This document shows positions 22,235 through 32,516 of a DNA stretch of 64,000 nt, piece by piece. The position numbers were made by a program, and so were the translations under genes. Within the stretch, counting starts at the first letter, position 1. Every line of letters begins with the position of its first letter. This DNA is from Congeria kusceri (lineage: Eukaryota > Mollusca > Bivalvia > Myida > Dreissenidae). The notes under the pieces are model-generated. The model was not told where the DNA came from, ran no database searches, and saw only the letters and a list, made by a program, of their open reading frames with translations. The DNA is taken from the NCBI GenBank assembly GCA_027627225.1, contig CM051033.1, positions 7,587,801 through 7,651,800 of the forward strand. The letters are read 5' to 3'.

Positions 22235-22690
22235 ATCAACAACAGCAGCAGTGAAAGTAGTTGGTGTTAATGTTAATAGTAGAAGTAAATAGGGGAAGTA
22301 GACGTAGAAGCGTTGTTAGTAGCAGAATTGAGGCAATAATTAAAGCAACAGTAGCAGTAGCAGCATCATAAGTAGCAGCAAAAATAGTAATAGCAGCAAT
22401 AGTAGCAGCTGCAGATGTATCAGAAGCAGTAGCAGTAGAAGCAGCAGCATCTCCAGCAGTAGATGTAATAGCACCATCAGTAGATGTAACAGCAGCAGCG
22501 GCAGTACCAGGTGAAACAGTAGTAGTAGCTGCAACAACGGTAGCAGTTGCAACTGTAGCAGCAGCAGTAGTAGCAGCAGAAACAGTTGTAGAAGTAGCAG
22601 CTAAAGTAGTAGAAGCATCAGTAGTTTCAGTAGTTGCAGTAGTAGTTCAATATGCAGTACTTGCGTAGGTAGAAGCAGCAACAGAAAGCA
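22235..22690. repeat. Degenerate CAG/GTA trinucleotide array
   Basis: Hundreds of bases of mixed CAG, TAG, GTA and GCA triplets. Leu-rich open frames on the - strand here are artefacts of the triplet repeat. Confidence 0.8.
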
Positions 22691-23135
22691 GCAGCTGCTG
22701 CATATAACAAATAGGTTATCTTTTTATATGATTAATATAATACTTGTATTATTTCAGGAATTTTAGTGTTATATTATTTTTTCTTTTATTTCGACAGTTT
22801 TTAGTTTTTATTTACATGTTACATATTGACGTCCAACTGATTTGAACCGTTTAAATGTTGTTTTTTTCTCGGCAAACAAGGCTAGCCAGACCAGAGGCAC
22901 CGTCTACCTTACACTACCCTACACAAAACTAACCACACCTCTCTCCCAAGTCGCCCCACACTCCCTCAGTAACTACTCGGGCCATCCGATCTCCTTGTTT
23001 AGCCTACCCTTGTTTTATATTATTATTCTTCCTGTAGTTATAATTATTGTATTTATTGTATTTTTATTTATTTATTTACTCATTAATTTTATTCATTTAT
23101 TTTAATTGTATAATTGTGAGTATTTTTATTGTCAT

Positions 23136-23440
23136 AATTATTATTATTATTATTATTATTAGTAACAGTAGTTGCCAACTGTAGCAGCTTCATCGGCAGT
23201 TGCAGCAGTAGTTGTAGAAGTATCAACAGCAGCAGCAGCAGTAACCGCAGCAGCAGTATATGCAATAGCAGCAGCAATTGTAGCGCAGCAGCAGCAGCAA
23301 CAAAGGTCGAATGGAAGTAGTAGTAATGTTAGCAGACGTAATAATAGCAATAGATTGTTAGTAGTATTAGAAGTAGCTGTTGCTCTTGTTATTCGTGTAG
23401 TTACAGCAATATGTTGGTTGTTGTGGAAAAATATGTTGCC
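23136..23440. repeat. ATT run followed by CAG/GTA trinucleotide array
   Basis: An (ATT)n run at 23138-23160 leads into a second degenerate CAG/GTA array with a short pure CAG tract near 23283. It is likely a diverged sister of 22235-22690. Confidence 0.75.
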
Positions 23441-24377
23441 GGTTTGGTTGTGTTGCTGGCTGCTGCTTAGTATTTGTGTTGTCTCATTAATTTGTATTTC
23501 ATCTCTGTATTACAAAAGATAACGTTCATATTGATAGAAATACTAAAACACACAAATTATAATGCAGCTAAAATGTCAACGTGTAATTAAAGCCACCGAA
23601 TCCGCATTGAGCATAAACTATACCTTTAAAATATATTTTTTCTGTGAACGCATTAAGCATTTTCTCTACACAATTTTCTTCGTTCGTATAGTATTCCGTA
23701 ATCGAAAGATTTCACAATTTTACTTAATAACAAATCGCCAACCCTGTACACAAATGAATTATTCAGCTTGTAAAAACGTCTGGACTAGTCGTCAAAAGCT
23801 ATTCTTTTTTTGTAATTTCGTTTAATCTCTACATACATGACAGTTTTTAAAAATGTTGATAATCACTACGGATTCGGTGTCTTTAATCTGTAAAGTAAGT
23901 AATCAGTAACGTAAAAATTAATAAAACACATAACCTAGTAAAATGTTTTGTCATGTTTCATTGTTCAATGCAGGGCTTTATTACATATTAATACATAACA
24001 CCTAACTGCTACTATTAACAACTTTAAATTGCATAAAGATGTAAAAGAAGTTATAACTTTTAAAGTGTGTATGTACGATCTTTCATAAACATTTTTTTTT
24101 CAAAAAAGCAAATGAAAGTGATTATACAAATTAAAATCAAACAGAAAACGATACAAACGACGAAAGAAACACTTTAATACAGAATAATTCAAAAACTTCT
24201 AGTGTCGACTTTTGCATCGATTATTAGAGGTGTATAACTTAAACCAATTGCCAAGTCAACGTATATACATGCATTCTGTACAGACTAAAATTATTTGGTG
24301 ATTAAAAACTAGCTTGATTATTTTGTTAATTGCATTTATGCAACTATATATGTTGCAACATTGTAAATTGGGTCAAA
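23441..24377. other. AT-rich sequence, nothing specific
   Basis: No supported feature. Confidence 0.4.
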
Positions 24378-24612
24378 ACAAAAAATTCTGTGTTTCGGGC
24401 AACCGACCCGACCTAGCGAAAAGCCACCGAAACTAAAGTTTTTAGGCACGATTGTTTACCGTTAAATCCATATTCGTCAGATTTTAGCAAATGTTCAATG
24501 TTTTTTTCTGACCGATATGTGTCAGTTAACAAAAAAGAAAAATAATAAATCCCGACCCTACTTAACTTGTTTACGACTGCTGCCCGAAACACACAATTTA
24601 TGTTTGGGGCCT
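24378..24612. mobile_element. MITE with GTGTTTCGGGCA inverted ends, copy 1
   Basis: 'ctgtgtttcgggcaac' near the left end is inverted as 'tgcccgaaacacacaattt' at the right end. Interior words 'ccgacc', 'ttaaatccata' and 'cccgaccctac' are shared with the copy at 51826-52040. About 230 bases, non-coding. Confidence 0.75.
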
Positions 24613-24613
24613 A

Positions 24614-25998
24614 GGTATACACACTAGTATAAAAGATATAAGTTTACAACATTGGGCTAGTGATATTAGCCGTCTTCCTAAGCTTGAAAGCTATCGCATA
24701 TTTAAAGACAACTTAGAGTTTGAGAAGTATTTAGATGTTGTTGTTAATGATAAGGATAGAGTGTCAATGTCAAGGTTTCGTTGTTCAGCGCATAAACTAT
24801 TAATTGAAGAAGGCAGATTTAGAAATATATCTAGAAATGAAAGAATTTGTACTAAGTGTAATATGAATGTCATTGAAAACGAATATCACTTTTTATTAGT
24901 ATGTCCATATTATAGAGATCTAAGAAATCAATACTTCCCTAAATATTATCAAAGGTGGCCCTCCTTGTCAAAATTTAAAATTTTATTATCAACCAAGAAT
25001 TCAAAGACTATCATTAACCTCGGAAAATTTATCCGCCTAGCATTTGAGTCACGAAATAATAATGCGTAATATAATGCGTCTAATAGTAACACTTATTATT
25101 CCAGTAAATAGTTATACATTGTGATTGTTGTGAAAATTATAAATTGTTTAATAGGATCACGAATTTGTACCGTTATTTTGTCCATAATATTGTGTTTTAC
25201 AGCTGAATCATAAGGTCTATACTTTACTGCCATTCTTCTAATTGAATTGTCAGATTTGAAAAATATTACATATATATTGTGATTTTGGACATTTTAATAT
25301 TTGTTCTCTTTAGATTACAGTATTAAAAAGTTATTACATTATTATTACTAAACTTTGGGTAAGTTGTGAAAATATATTTCCTTCCAGATCACCTATAATT
25401 TCGTTTCGTATAGATGATCCTCAGGGAGGGATTTTCGAACTAAGTCTTACTTTTTATTTCATTAGTAAATTATTAATTTATTATCAATTCTAAGTACCTA
25501 TCCTTCAAGATTATCTATCCATTAATTTAGGTAATCTACCAGAGGGATATGTACCCTAAATTAATTTAAAAAAAAATAAATAAAAATAAAAATAAAAAAA
25601 TAAAATAAAAAATTAAATAATAAAAAATATAAAAATAATATAAACTTTTTTGTTGTTGTTGTTGTCAGTACGATTTTTAAATGTAGTTTAACGTGTAAGT
25701 AGTTTCAGTATAGAGTTTCCATTAAAAACATTGAACAATTACTTTTTAACATTTTAGAATAACATATGATTACTTCTGAAAAACTGACTTTGCCATACAG
25801 AACACCGATTATTGACAACTGAGTGACACGAGTGTATTACCTACCTAATTTGTTTGGAATATTATTTATGAGTTTCTCATATCCGCTTTGTAACATACTT
25901 TTCATCTTGATTTACACTGTTATTATGTTCATCATGTTCTTTCTTGATTGTTTTGGTTATGTACAATGGTATATACCAATAAAGTTGACTTGACTTGA
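24614..25998 (+). pseudogene. LINE 3' fragment: C-terminus of reverse transcriptase ORF plus 3' UTR
   Basis: The frame from about 24626 to 25069 encodes SIKDISLQHWASDISRL, then RFRCSAHKLLIEEGRF and the motif CTKCNMN...EYHFLLVCPYY, a Cys/His knuckle (C-x2-C, then H and C) typical of the end of LINE ORF2 proteins. The reverse transcriptase core is missing (5' truncation). An A-rich tract at about 25565-25645 and an end 'aataaagttgacttgacttg' at 25977-25998 form the 3' region. It is homologous to the better preserved - strand fragment at 41200-42640. Confidence 0.75.
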
Positions 25999-26548
25999 CA
26001 AAAAGTATAAATACAGTATTTGTTCTAATTAACACGTGAAATCTTTGGAAAAACAAATACCTAAAACAGTGTACACAGAATTTTTAGCGATGCTTAATTT
26101 CAATAGTAATGTCAGTTCAATTTGTTTCCTTGTTTACAATCCAAAATCTTTGTTAGATTGGAAAAGTGAAGAACATATTTCGCACAAGTCTAATATCAAA
26201 TTTAATGTTTCAATGACGTGTTAATTACTAGCATAAAATTATCACGTATAAATGGCAATGTACTGGTTTGAATTAGTCAATAAAATATATGTTCGTCTGT
26301 TTGTATTTTACGTACTGATCATTTGTTGTTCTTAAATTTTCGGAGTTGTACACAGTTAATTGTCCGTTTTCCTATGACGCTTCAATCATCTGTTCTTTTG
26401 TTCTTCAAGTGACACGAGTTTTAGACCATTTGTTGTTCTTCCATCTTTTTGATAACTCAGTTGCGCTTTTCCATTCAAGGCATTTCTGCAAAAAAAAAAT
26501 GAAAATAGATGTACAACTATTTCGACGTTCTTTCGCGTGTATGAATAA
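25999..26548. other. AT-rich sequence, nothing specific
   Basis: No supported feature. Confidence 0.4.
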
Positions 26549-27343
26549 ACAAGAGCTGTCAGAGGACAGCGCGCTCGACTATTCGAAGTATTTCAGTTGG
26601 TACATATTTTTTGGAAAATGGAAGCGGCATAAATGTGTTGAAAAACAACACTGAGTTATTGCAATTATTAACTTTTCCAAGTTTCGACGTTATGTAGTTA
26701 ATAACGTGTGTAGTTTTTTTAAGTTATAAAAGTTTTGAATATAAACTTTAACAAGAAAATCTATATGAAAAGGGGCATAACATTGTCATAATGCAAAACA
26801 GAATAATAGGGAGATTGCCCATGATACTGGAGTTGATGATACAGGTATGGTTTTATTTTAAAGTGAATAATTTATGTAGTTCTGAAGTTACAAAACTTTT
26901 GAATAGAAACTTTAACGAGAAGAATCTATGTGAAAAAGGAGCATAACTCTGACAAAATACAAAACAGAGTTATACGGAATGTTACCCATGGCACCGGAGT
27001 TGATGACAAAGGCATATTCCAAGTTTCAAGTGTATAACTTGTAGTTCAGCAGTAACAAAACTGTTGAATATAAACTTTAACCAGACAATATATGTGAAAA
27101 AGGAGCATAACTCTTGTCAAAATACAAAACAGAGTTATAGGGACTGTTGCCCCCGAGTTACACGGAATGTTACCCATGGTACTGGAGTTGATGACAAGGG
27201 TATATTCCAAGTTTCAAGTGAACAACTTGTGTAAGTTTTGAAGTTACAAATCTTTTGAATATAAACTTAATCCTAATTCAGACGCGGACGCCGACGCCGG
27301 AGGTAGTAGGAAAGCTCTCATATTCTTCGAATAGTCGAGCTAA
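26549..27343 (+). mobile_element. Pearl-like element P2 with tandem core
   Basis: Same left hairpin end (GCTGTCAGAGGACAGC then CTCGACTATTCGAAG) and inverted right end CTTCGAATAGTCGAG plus CTAA as P1. The inverted 15-mers are exact. The core has about four monomers. A 'gacgcggacgccgacgcc' tract precedes the right end. Confidence 0.8.
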
Positions 27344-27354
27344 AAACATTCATA

Positions 27355-27402
27355 ATCTTCATCATCATCATAATCATCATCATCATTATCATCATTCTTT
27401 TT
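27355..27402. repeat. CAT microsatellite
   Basis: Short run of mostly CAT triplets, next to the downstream 23-bp array. Confidence 0.7.
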
Positions 27403-27618
27403 TCATCTAAATCATCGTTTCACCACACGGTGAAACCATGCTCTATCGTTTAACATTTATGTTATTATCAAATATTGTACAAACGTTCTATAATATTTTG
27501 CATGGCATCTCATTTTTACAACATTTTATAAAACTGCATATCATTGATAATTGATCGTTTTCTACATCAAGCTATATTTCACGTGAATTCTTGAAAATAC
27601 ACTTTATTACAAAATCAC

Positions 27619-28126
27619 CATTTATGCTCCTTGCTGCATCGTCCGCTGGTTTTCGCCGGAATCGTCCGCCGGTTATTGCCGGCATCGTCCGCTGGTTGTC
27701 GCCGGCATCGTCCGCTGGTTGTCGCCGGCATCGTCCGCAGATTGTCGCCTAGAACGACCGCTGATTGTCGGAGGAATTGAAAGCTGATTGTCGCCGGAAT
27801 CATCCGCTGATTGTCGCCGGAATCGTTCGCAAGTTGTCGCCGGAATCATCCGCTGATTGTCGCCGGAATCGTCCGCTGATTGTCGCCGGAATCTGCCACT
27901 AGTTGTCGCCGGCATCGCCCGCTGTTTGTCGCCGACATCGTTCTCTGGTTGTCGCCGGCATCGTCCGCTGGTTGTCCACGGCATCGTCAACTTGTTGTCG
28001 AAGGTATCGTTCGCTGGTGGTCACCTGCATCGTCCGCTTATTGTCGCCGGAATCGTCCGCTGATAATCGCCGGAATCGTCCGTAGGTTGTCGCCGGAATC
28101 GTCCGTAGGTTGTCGCAGGAATAGTC
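27619..28126 (-). CDS. 23-bp minisatellite, exon-like, end of unit B
   Basis: About 21 copies of a 23-bp unit, - strand consensus GATGCCGGCGACAACCAGCG plus GAC. Because 23 is not a multiple of three, each frame reads three units as a 23-residue repeat (words RRQSADDSGDNQR and TIPATSGRC recur), and long frames are open on both strands. On the - strand it ends in GAGCATAAATG|gtgatt, the same border as the shorter array at 28497. The left acceptor is weak. Whether it is translated is unknown. The homologous ends and related modules upstream suggest an expanded exon of the - strand unit B. Confidence 0.4.
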
Positions 28127-28496
28127 CTCATCGAGACAACTATCATCAATATCATCACAAGTATCATCATAACAATATCATAACATGACACTATCAAGAC
28201 ATAATCACTATCATCATTAGCTGTATATTTTGTTACAATATTTTTTAATTTTCAATCAATCATTGTTAATGTTGGACAACAGTTTATACATTTACAAATA
28301 CAACTTATTTCTACAATTGATATTCCCATGACTATATCGTATAAATGTATTTTATTCAGAAAAGCTAACATTTTCAAATCACCGTGAACCCTGAAAATCA
28401 CCTTTAAATCAGTCTTAACAAATACAGGTCTTAAAACAAATGAAGCTATGTAATATTGACCGTAATTCATGAAAATACTATTGATTAGAAAATTAC

Positions 28497-28590
28497 CATT
28501 TATGCTAATCGGCATCGTCCGCTGCTTGTCGTCGGCATCGTCCGCTGCTTTTCGCCGGCATCGTCCGCTGATTGTCGCCGGAATCGTTCG
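28497..28590 (-). CDS. Short 23-bp exon-like module, unit B
   Basis: Four units of the same 23-mer between acceptor 'gaagactacattag' and donor GCATAAATG|gtaatt. The flanks on both sides (28465-28800) match those of the longer array (27590-28330), so the whole segment is a local tandem duplication in which only one copy expanded. Confidence 0.4.
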
Positions 28591-28929
28591 CTAATGTAGT
28601 CTTCATCGAGAACACTATCATCAATATCAAGTATCACCATAACAATATCATAACATAACACTATGAAGACATAATCACCATCATCACCATTATTTGTATC
28701 TATCGGTACAATCATGTTTTAAAATTTTGATTAATCATTGTAAAATTTCGACAACAGTATGTATATTTATTAATACAACTTATTTCTACAATTGTATATA
28801 ATATTCACAAAAGTTTACATTTTGTAATCCAGCAAAATGTAAGCATAATTTGTTTATAAACGTTAACATGCGAACAGAAGAAAAAGGAGCAACCCTGAAT
28901 TATAGTGAAGAATTGTGACAGAAATTTAC

Positions 28930-29061
28930 CTTTGATGCTCGTTAGGTCTGTTGGTTTCCGTTATGTCGCTGTTGTCCTCAACAGTCTCCTGCTCATGCGC
29001 AACGAGTGGGTGGACGGAGCTCCGGCTGTCGTCTGCATCGGTCTCGAGTTGTAGACATGAA
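28930..29061 (-). CDS. Best-preserved exon module of unit B
   Basis: 132 bases on the - strand, acceptor 'atgtgaaaatag' and donor CATCAAAG|gtaaat. One incoming base, 43 open codons, two outgoing bases: a symmetric phase-2 exon. The protein reads SCLQLETDADDSRSSVHP then LVAHEQETVEDN and ends NRPNEHQ. DADD and AHEQE/THAQE words recur in the modules at 29.4, 32.5, 33.6, 34.4 and 34.7 kb. It is acidic and Gln/Asp-rich, with no known domain. Intact splice borders, full openness and homology to the other modules make this the strongest coding candidate of the cluster. Confidence 0.5.
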
Positions 29062-29169
29062 CTATTTTCACATTAAGTGGAAAACTACACAATTGCAAGC
29101 CTCTGTTTTTCGTTATTCGTCGTTTGGTTATTCACTAAATATTTTAACCAAGATTTAACCAATCAATCG

Positions 29170-29370
29170 GGGTGGCAGTGGTGTAGTTGATATGGTGTCC
29201 GCCTTACGGTCGGGAGGTCCAGAGTTCGATCTCTACCCGGGAAGCCTTCGGAAGAAATTGCTCAAAAAGGCACCCAACTACTGGCTCTACCCAGAAAATG
29301 GTTTGGAAAGTGTCTTACTAAGCCGAGGCTGTCGACACAATCGAGCTTAAATATTTTTAAACTAAACTTA
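29170..29370 (+). mobile_element. tRNA-derived SINE, family B, copy 1
   Basis: tRNA-like head (GGTGGCAGTGGTGTAGTTGA, B box GAGTTCGATCTC), body 'ctacccagaaaatgg', end 'cacaatcgagctta' and 'tttttaaactaaact'. It is one of at least six copies in the window. Confidence 0.8.
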
Positions 29371-29430
29371 AATGTTCATGAATAGTACAACCAAAACATG
29401 AAATCAAAAGAAACATAACGTTGATCTTAC

Positions 29431-29540
29431 GCAAATACGGCTTTTCAATGCTCGGTAAACCAGTTTTTGTTGTCCTCCATTTGTTTCCCGCGCATGCGTC
29501 ATTGTTATCTATCTTGTGTTCTCGTCTGCTACGAAATACT
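29431..29540 (-). pseudogene. Exon module of unit B with one stop
   Basis: Acceptor 'ctgcaattttag' and donor ATTTGC|gtaaga. The frame reads ADENTR, a stop, then ITMTHARETNGGQQ and LVYRALKSRIC to the donor. It is homologous to the module at 34353-34483 (THAQET and GG words). A single stop codon breaks it. Confidence 0.45.
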
Positions 29541-29715
29541 CTAAAATTGCAGAAAAAAAAAGAAAATGGAACACATATTTCACATTAAGAGAAAAATAAT
29601 TACAATTTAAAAATTAAACTTTTTTATCGCCAGCCTATAATGTTTCGCTATTCATCGTTTTGCAATTAATATCTCTATATACATTACAAAGTTGTAACGA
29701 ATCACTTGAAATCAC

Positions 29716-29893
29716 AGCGGTGTCGCAATGATGTGGTTGATATGGCGTCCGCCTTGCGCTTCGGAGGTCCTGAGTTCGAAAGAACTTTTCATAAAGACAC
29801 CAAAGTACTGGCTATACCCAGAAAACGGGCTTACAGGCGTCTCACCGAGCGCAGGCGTTCGACACAATCGTGCTTAAATAAGTTAAAACTAAA
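29716..29893 (+). mobile_element. tRNA-derived SINE, family B, copy 2
   Basis: Same blocks as copy 1, with a deletion in the B-box region. Both copies sit at the same position relative to a - strand exon module, so the SINE was copied with the module. Confidence 0.75.
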
Positions 29894-29989
29894 CTAGAAT
29901 TCTCATCAATTGTACAACCAAAACAAATTAACAGAAATATAACGCCGATCTTTCGCAAAACCCGGCTTTTATTTTTATACTTGAAAATA

Positions 29990-30400
29990 AAACAAAAACT
30001 TTACGACAATGCTCGTTATCTCAGATGATGTTGTCACAGCCCTTAATCTGTTTCCTGCGCATGCGTGATGGTCGTCAGTTAGCTCTTATTGTCGTCTGCT
30101 GCTAAATTAATAACCTCAGGAGTTCAACACAATCATGCGAGCTTAAATATTTTTAAACTAAACTAAAATTCTCATCGATATACTATAATCAAAACAAATC
30201 AACAGAAACATAACGTTGATCTTTTGCAATTCGCGGCTTTTATCATTATAATTGAAAATAAAACAAAAACATTATGCCCATGCGTGTTAAATCGGTTTAT
30301 GTTGTCCATCCGTTTCCTGCGCATGCGTCATGGTTATCGGCGGCTGCTTAACACAACACTACTTCACTGGCTGCTAAAATTGCTGAAATTAGTTGAAAAT
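29990..30400 (-). pseudogene. Two degenerate exon modules of unit B
   Basis: Modules at about 30000-30100 (DDNKS, stop, LTTITHAQETD, stop) and 30260-30380 (PPITMTHAQETDGQH then stop). Where the sister module has donor 'gtaagatc', these have 'gaaagatc' and 'aaaagatc', so the donors are lost. A partial SINE 3' end lies between them at 30120-30170. Confidence 0.45.
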
Positions 30401-30519
30401 GGAACAGTCTGTACATTAACAGGAAACTGTTACAAAATATTGTTATTGCCAGCCTATATTCTTTCATAACAAATCATTTCTCAATTTTCATTTTAAAGTT
30501 TTAACGAACCACTTAAAAT

Positions 30520-30690
30520 CTCCGTGGGTTAATTAATATGGTGTCCGGCTAACCGCCTTGCGATCGAAAGATCTGGAGTTCATCCCTACCCGGGGAGCGT
30601 TCGAAAGAAATTTCTAAAAAAAACACAAAGTACTATTTCTACCCAGGAAACGGACTCAGGCTTTCGACAACTACACTCGTTTCTGCTGAA
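30520..30690 (+). mobile_element. tRNA-derived SINE, family B, copy 3
   Basis: Degraded head, then 'gagttcatccctacccgggg' and body 'ctacccaggaaacgg', then 'tttcgacaactacactcg'. Confidence 0.65.
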
Positions 30691-30889
30691 ATTATTTAAA
30701 AATGGGACGGATTTGTACATTAAGGAACATATAACAAAATAAAAATTCTACAATTTTGTTATTGCCAGCCTACATTTTCGTCGTTCCGCTATTTATCTCT
30801 CTCTATATAAATTTTAATGTTTAAACCGACCATTTCATAATTTGTGTAGCTAAATCATGAAATTAGCAGAAATATAAAGTTGATCTTAC

Positions 30890-30987
30890 GGGGATTTAAT
30901 TTTGCTGTATTCATCTTGCTTAGATCGTCGTCGGCATTGGCTCCTGATTGTCTTTGACATAGAACTATTGACTGTCAGCACGGAACT
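30890..30987 (-). CDS. Exon module of unit B
   Basis: Acceptor 'gtaagaatttcag' and donor CCCC|gtaagatc. In phase 0 it is open throughout, reading SSVLTVNSSMSKTIRSQ then RRRSKQDEYSKIK. In the phase used by the best module it reads GANADDDLSKMNTAKLNP after one stop. The DNA keeps the GCCGACGACGAT core of the 23-mer. Confidence 0.35.
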
Positions 30988-31020
30988 CTGAAATTCTTAC
31001 AAACAGTAGAAAAATAAAAC

Positions 31021-31148
31021 TTAGCTCGGATTGTCGTCGCCATTCACTGTCGTCTGCATGAAACTCTTGTTTGCACAGGACTCTGGTTGGTGTCTGCATC
31101 GAATGATGGTATTTGTCTTTATGCTGCCCTGGTTTCCGGCATGAATAT
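31021..31148 (-). CDS. Exon module of unit B
   Basis: Acceptor 'atctattttcag', one incoming base, then an open frame YSCRKPGQHKDKYHH, MQTPTRVLCKQ and HADDSEWRRQSEL to a border CTAA|gttttatt that is shared with the module at 36989-37129. Phase agrees with the module at 28930-29061. HADDS and RRQSE words tie it to the family. Confidence 0.4.
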
Positions 31149-31186
31149 CTGAAAATAGATATCACCCATATACAAATAAGACCTAC

Positions 31187-31328
31187 CTTGGGTCATTGTC
31201 GCCTGTCTTGAACTTTGACTGTCGTCTGCATGGGGCAAAACGGACCTTGGGGCGTCGTCAGTATCGAGCTCGGAGAAACATTACTTCTGCAGCATATCAA
31301 TCACTTGGACAGCACGTCAGATATCTCG
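31187..31328 (-). CDS. Exon module of unit B, partly degraded
   Basis: Strong acceptor ('ttttatttcag') and strong donor CCAAG|gtaggt. The last 35 codons are open (SELDTDDAPRSVLPH then ADDSQSSRQATMTQ), but two stops lie nearer the acceptor. The first half is homologous in DNA to the module at 36989-37129 ('atgctgcagaagt' versus 'atgctgctgaagt'), which occupies the same place in unit A. Confidence 0.4.
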
Positions 31329-31519
31329 CTGAAATAAAACAAATCAATAATTTATTGTATATTTTCTTGAATGCCACAATCTTGTTTTATACTGCATTGT
31401 GCTCATTGCTATAAAATATTAACCTACAGTTTATTATTATTATAATTATTATAATTAAAGCAAATGGCAACTAAGACTTTCGACGCAAGTATCTAAATGT
31501 TTTGTCAATCCCGATGATT

Positions 31520-31796
31520 TTATTGTCAGAAAAGACTAGTATTTATTCCTTTGAACTCCCAGGTCATGACCCTGACAAGCCAGACGACAGGGTGGGTGCG
31601 CCCAATCCATCTTGTCGCCTGACTTGACCGGGCCTTGTTTTGAGAATTCACCAAAACAAACATTCCTCTTTTCCGACTTAAAAAAAATAGTTAAACTAAA
31701 GCTTAAAACTTAATAAAACAGATAAATGTCGTCCATTTATAAAAACATCACATTATTTTTACATCCCAATACCGAATTTTGAGTCAAAGCTGCCAT
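31520..31796 (-). other. Duplicated leader block of unit B with shared ATG
   Basis: On the - strand an ATG at 31796 starts MAALTQNS, the same eight residues that start at 38022 in unit A, and the readings then diverge. The downstream block 31530-31670 matches 37755-37870, including the palindrome GGTCATGACC. A GT donor-like site follows MAALTQNS in both copies. This fits a first coding exon, but codons are few. Confidence 0.35.
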
Positions 31797-31844
31797 TTGC
31801 GTACACAAAGTCAATTTAGAAAGTGTATATTTAACGGATTAATA

Positions 31845-32011
31845 GAGGTCGCAGTGGTGCAATGGTGTCCGTCTTGCGTTAGGGAGGTCGCGAGTTCGAT
31901 CCCTACTCGGAAGCGTTCGAATGATTTTTCTCAACATACACCAAGAACTGGGTCTACCCAGAAAACGGACTCGACACAATCGATCTTTAATTAATACTTT
32001 TAAACCAACGC
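31845..32011 (+). mobile_element. tRNA-derived SINE, family B, copy 4, with target duplication and empty site
   Basis: 167 bases flanked by ATTAATA on both sides (31838-31844 and 32012-32018). The paralogous block near 38051-38075 lacks the SINE and shows a single 'aataatacattag' there, so the exact ends of the SINE are known. It inserted after the unit A/B duplication. Confidence 0.85.
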
Positions 32012-32119
32012 ATTAATACATTAGACACTAAAGATTTCACAGTTTTTAATTAATTTGAGAGGTAGTGCCATTAATCCAAATTTAGACTTGTAAATGATGA
32101 CATGAACACGTGATTTCAA

Positions 32120-32320
32120 TATAACTTATCTGTTGTTGGTTTCCAATAGCAACCGGCCTCGTTCCCGCAATCGTTTCGAAACAGGACCACCGTCGAAACG
32201 AGCAATTCGTCTGCACGAGGTCGATGAAATCTGTCAACTTGGCGGCACAAAAACTGTAACCGGAAGAAAGCGTCTATAGGAGACCGATGAACGTTGTATT
32301 TTTTGGGATCACGTTATATA
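32120..32320. other. CpG-rich conserved block heading unit B
   Basis: Closely matches 38190-38415. Both strands are open: + reads NRPRSRNRFETGPPSKR and CQLGGTKTVTGRKRL then stop; - reads IDAFFRLQFLCRQVDRFH and later NDCGNEAGCYW. The paralogue has the same words. It could be a + strand terminal exon (acceptor 'tttccaatag'), a - strand exon, or a promoter (CCAAT on one strand). Not decided. Confidence 0.4.
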
Positions 32321-32516
32321 TAAATGTGGAGGTTTAGAACAAGCACTTTATTCTTTATTAAAAAAAAGAACTGAAACTTTTATCAAGAGTATTAAAATAA
32401 AACTATGTTTTTGTCTTGTGCCAAAACAAAATAATATTGTATTGCCGTATGAAAAGCTGGAAAATATACTGTAAAGCAAACAATATATGATAAACATTCA
32501 CTGTATATGTTCTTAC

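Noticed and set aside
22340..22552. Poly-leucine frame resembling a membrane protein
   Set aside because: Artefact of the CAG/GTA triplet array.
27857..28188. + strand SPES/CRR-type frames over the 23-bp array
   Set aside because: Mirror readings of the array. The splice borders and conserved tails favour the - strand.
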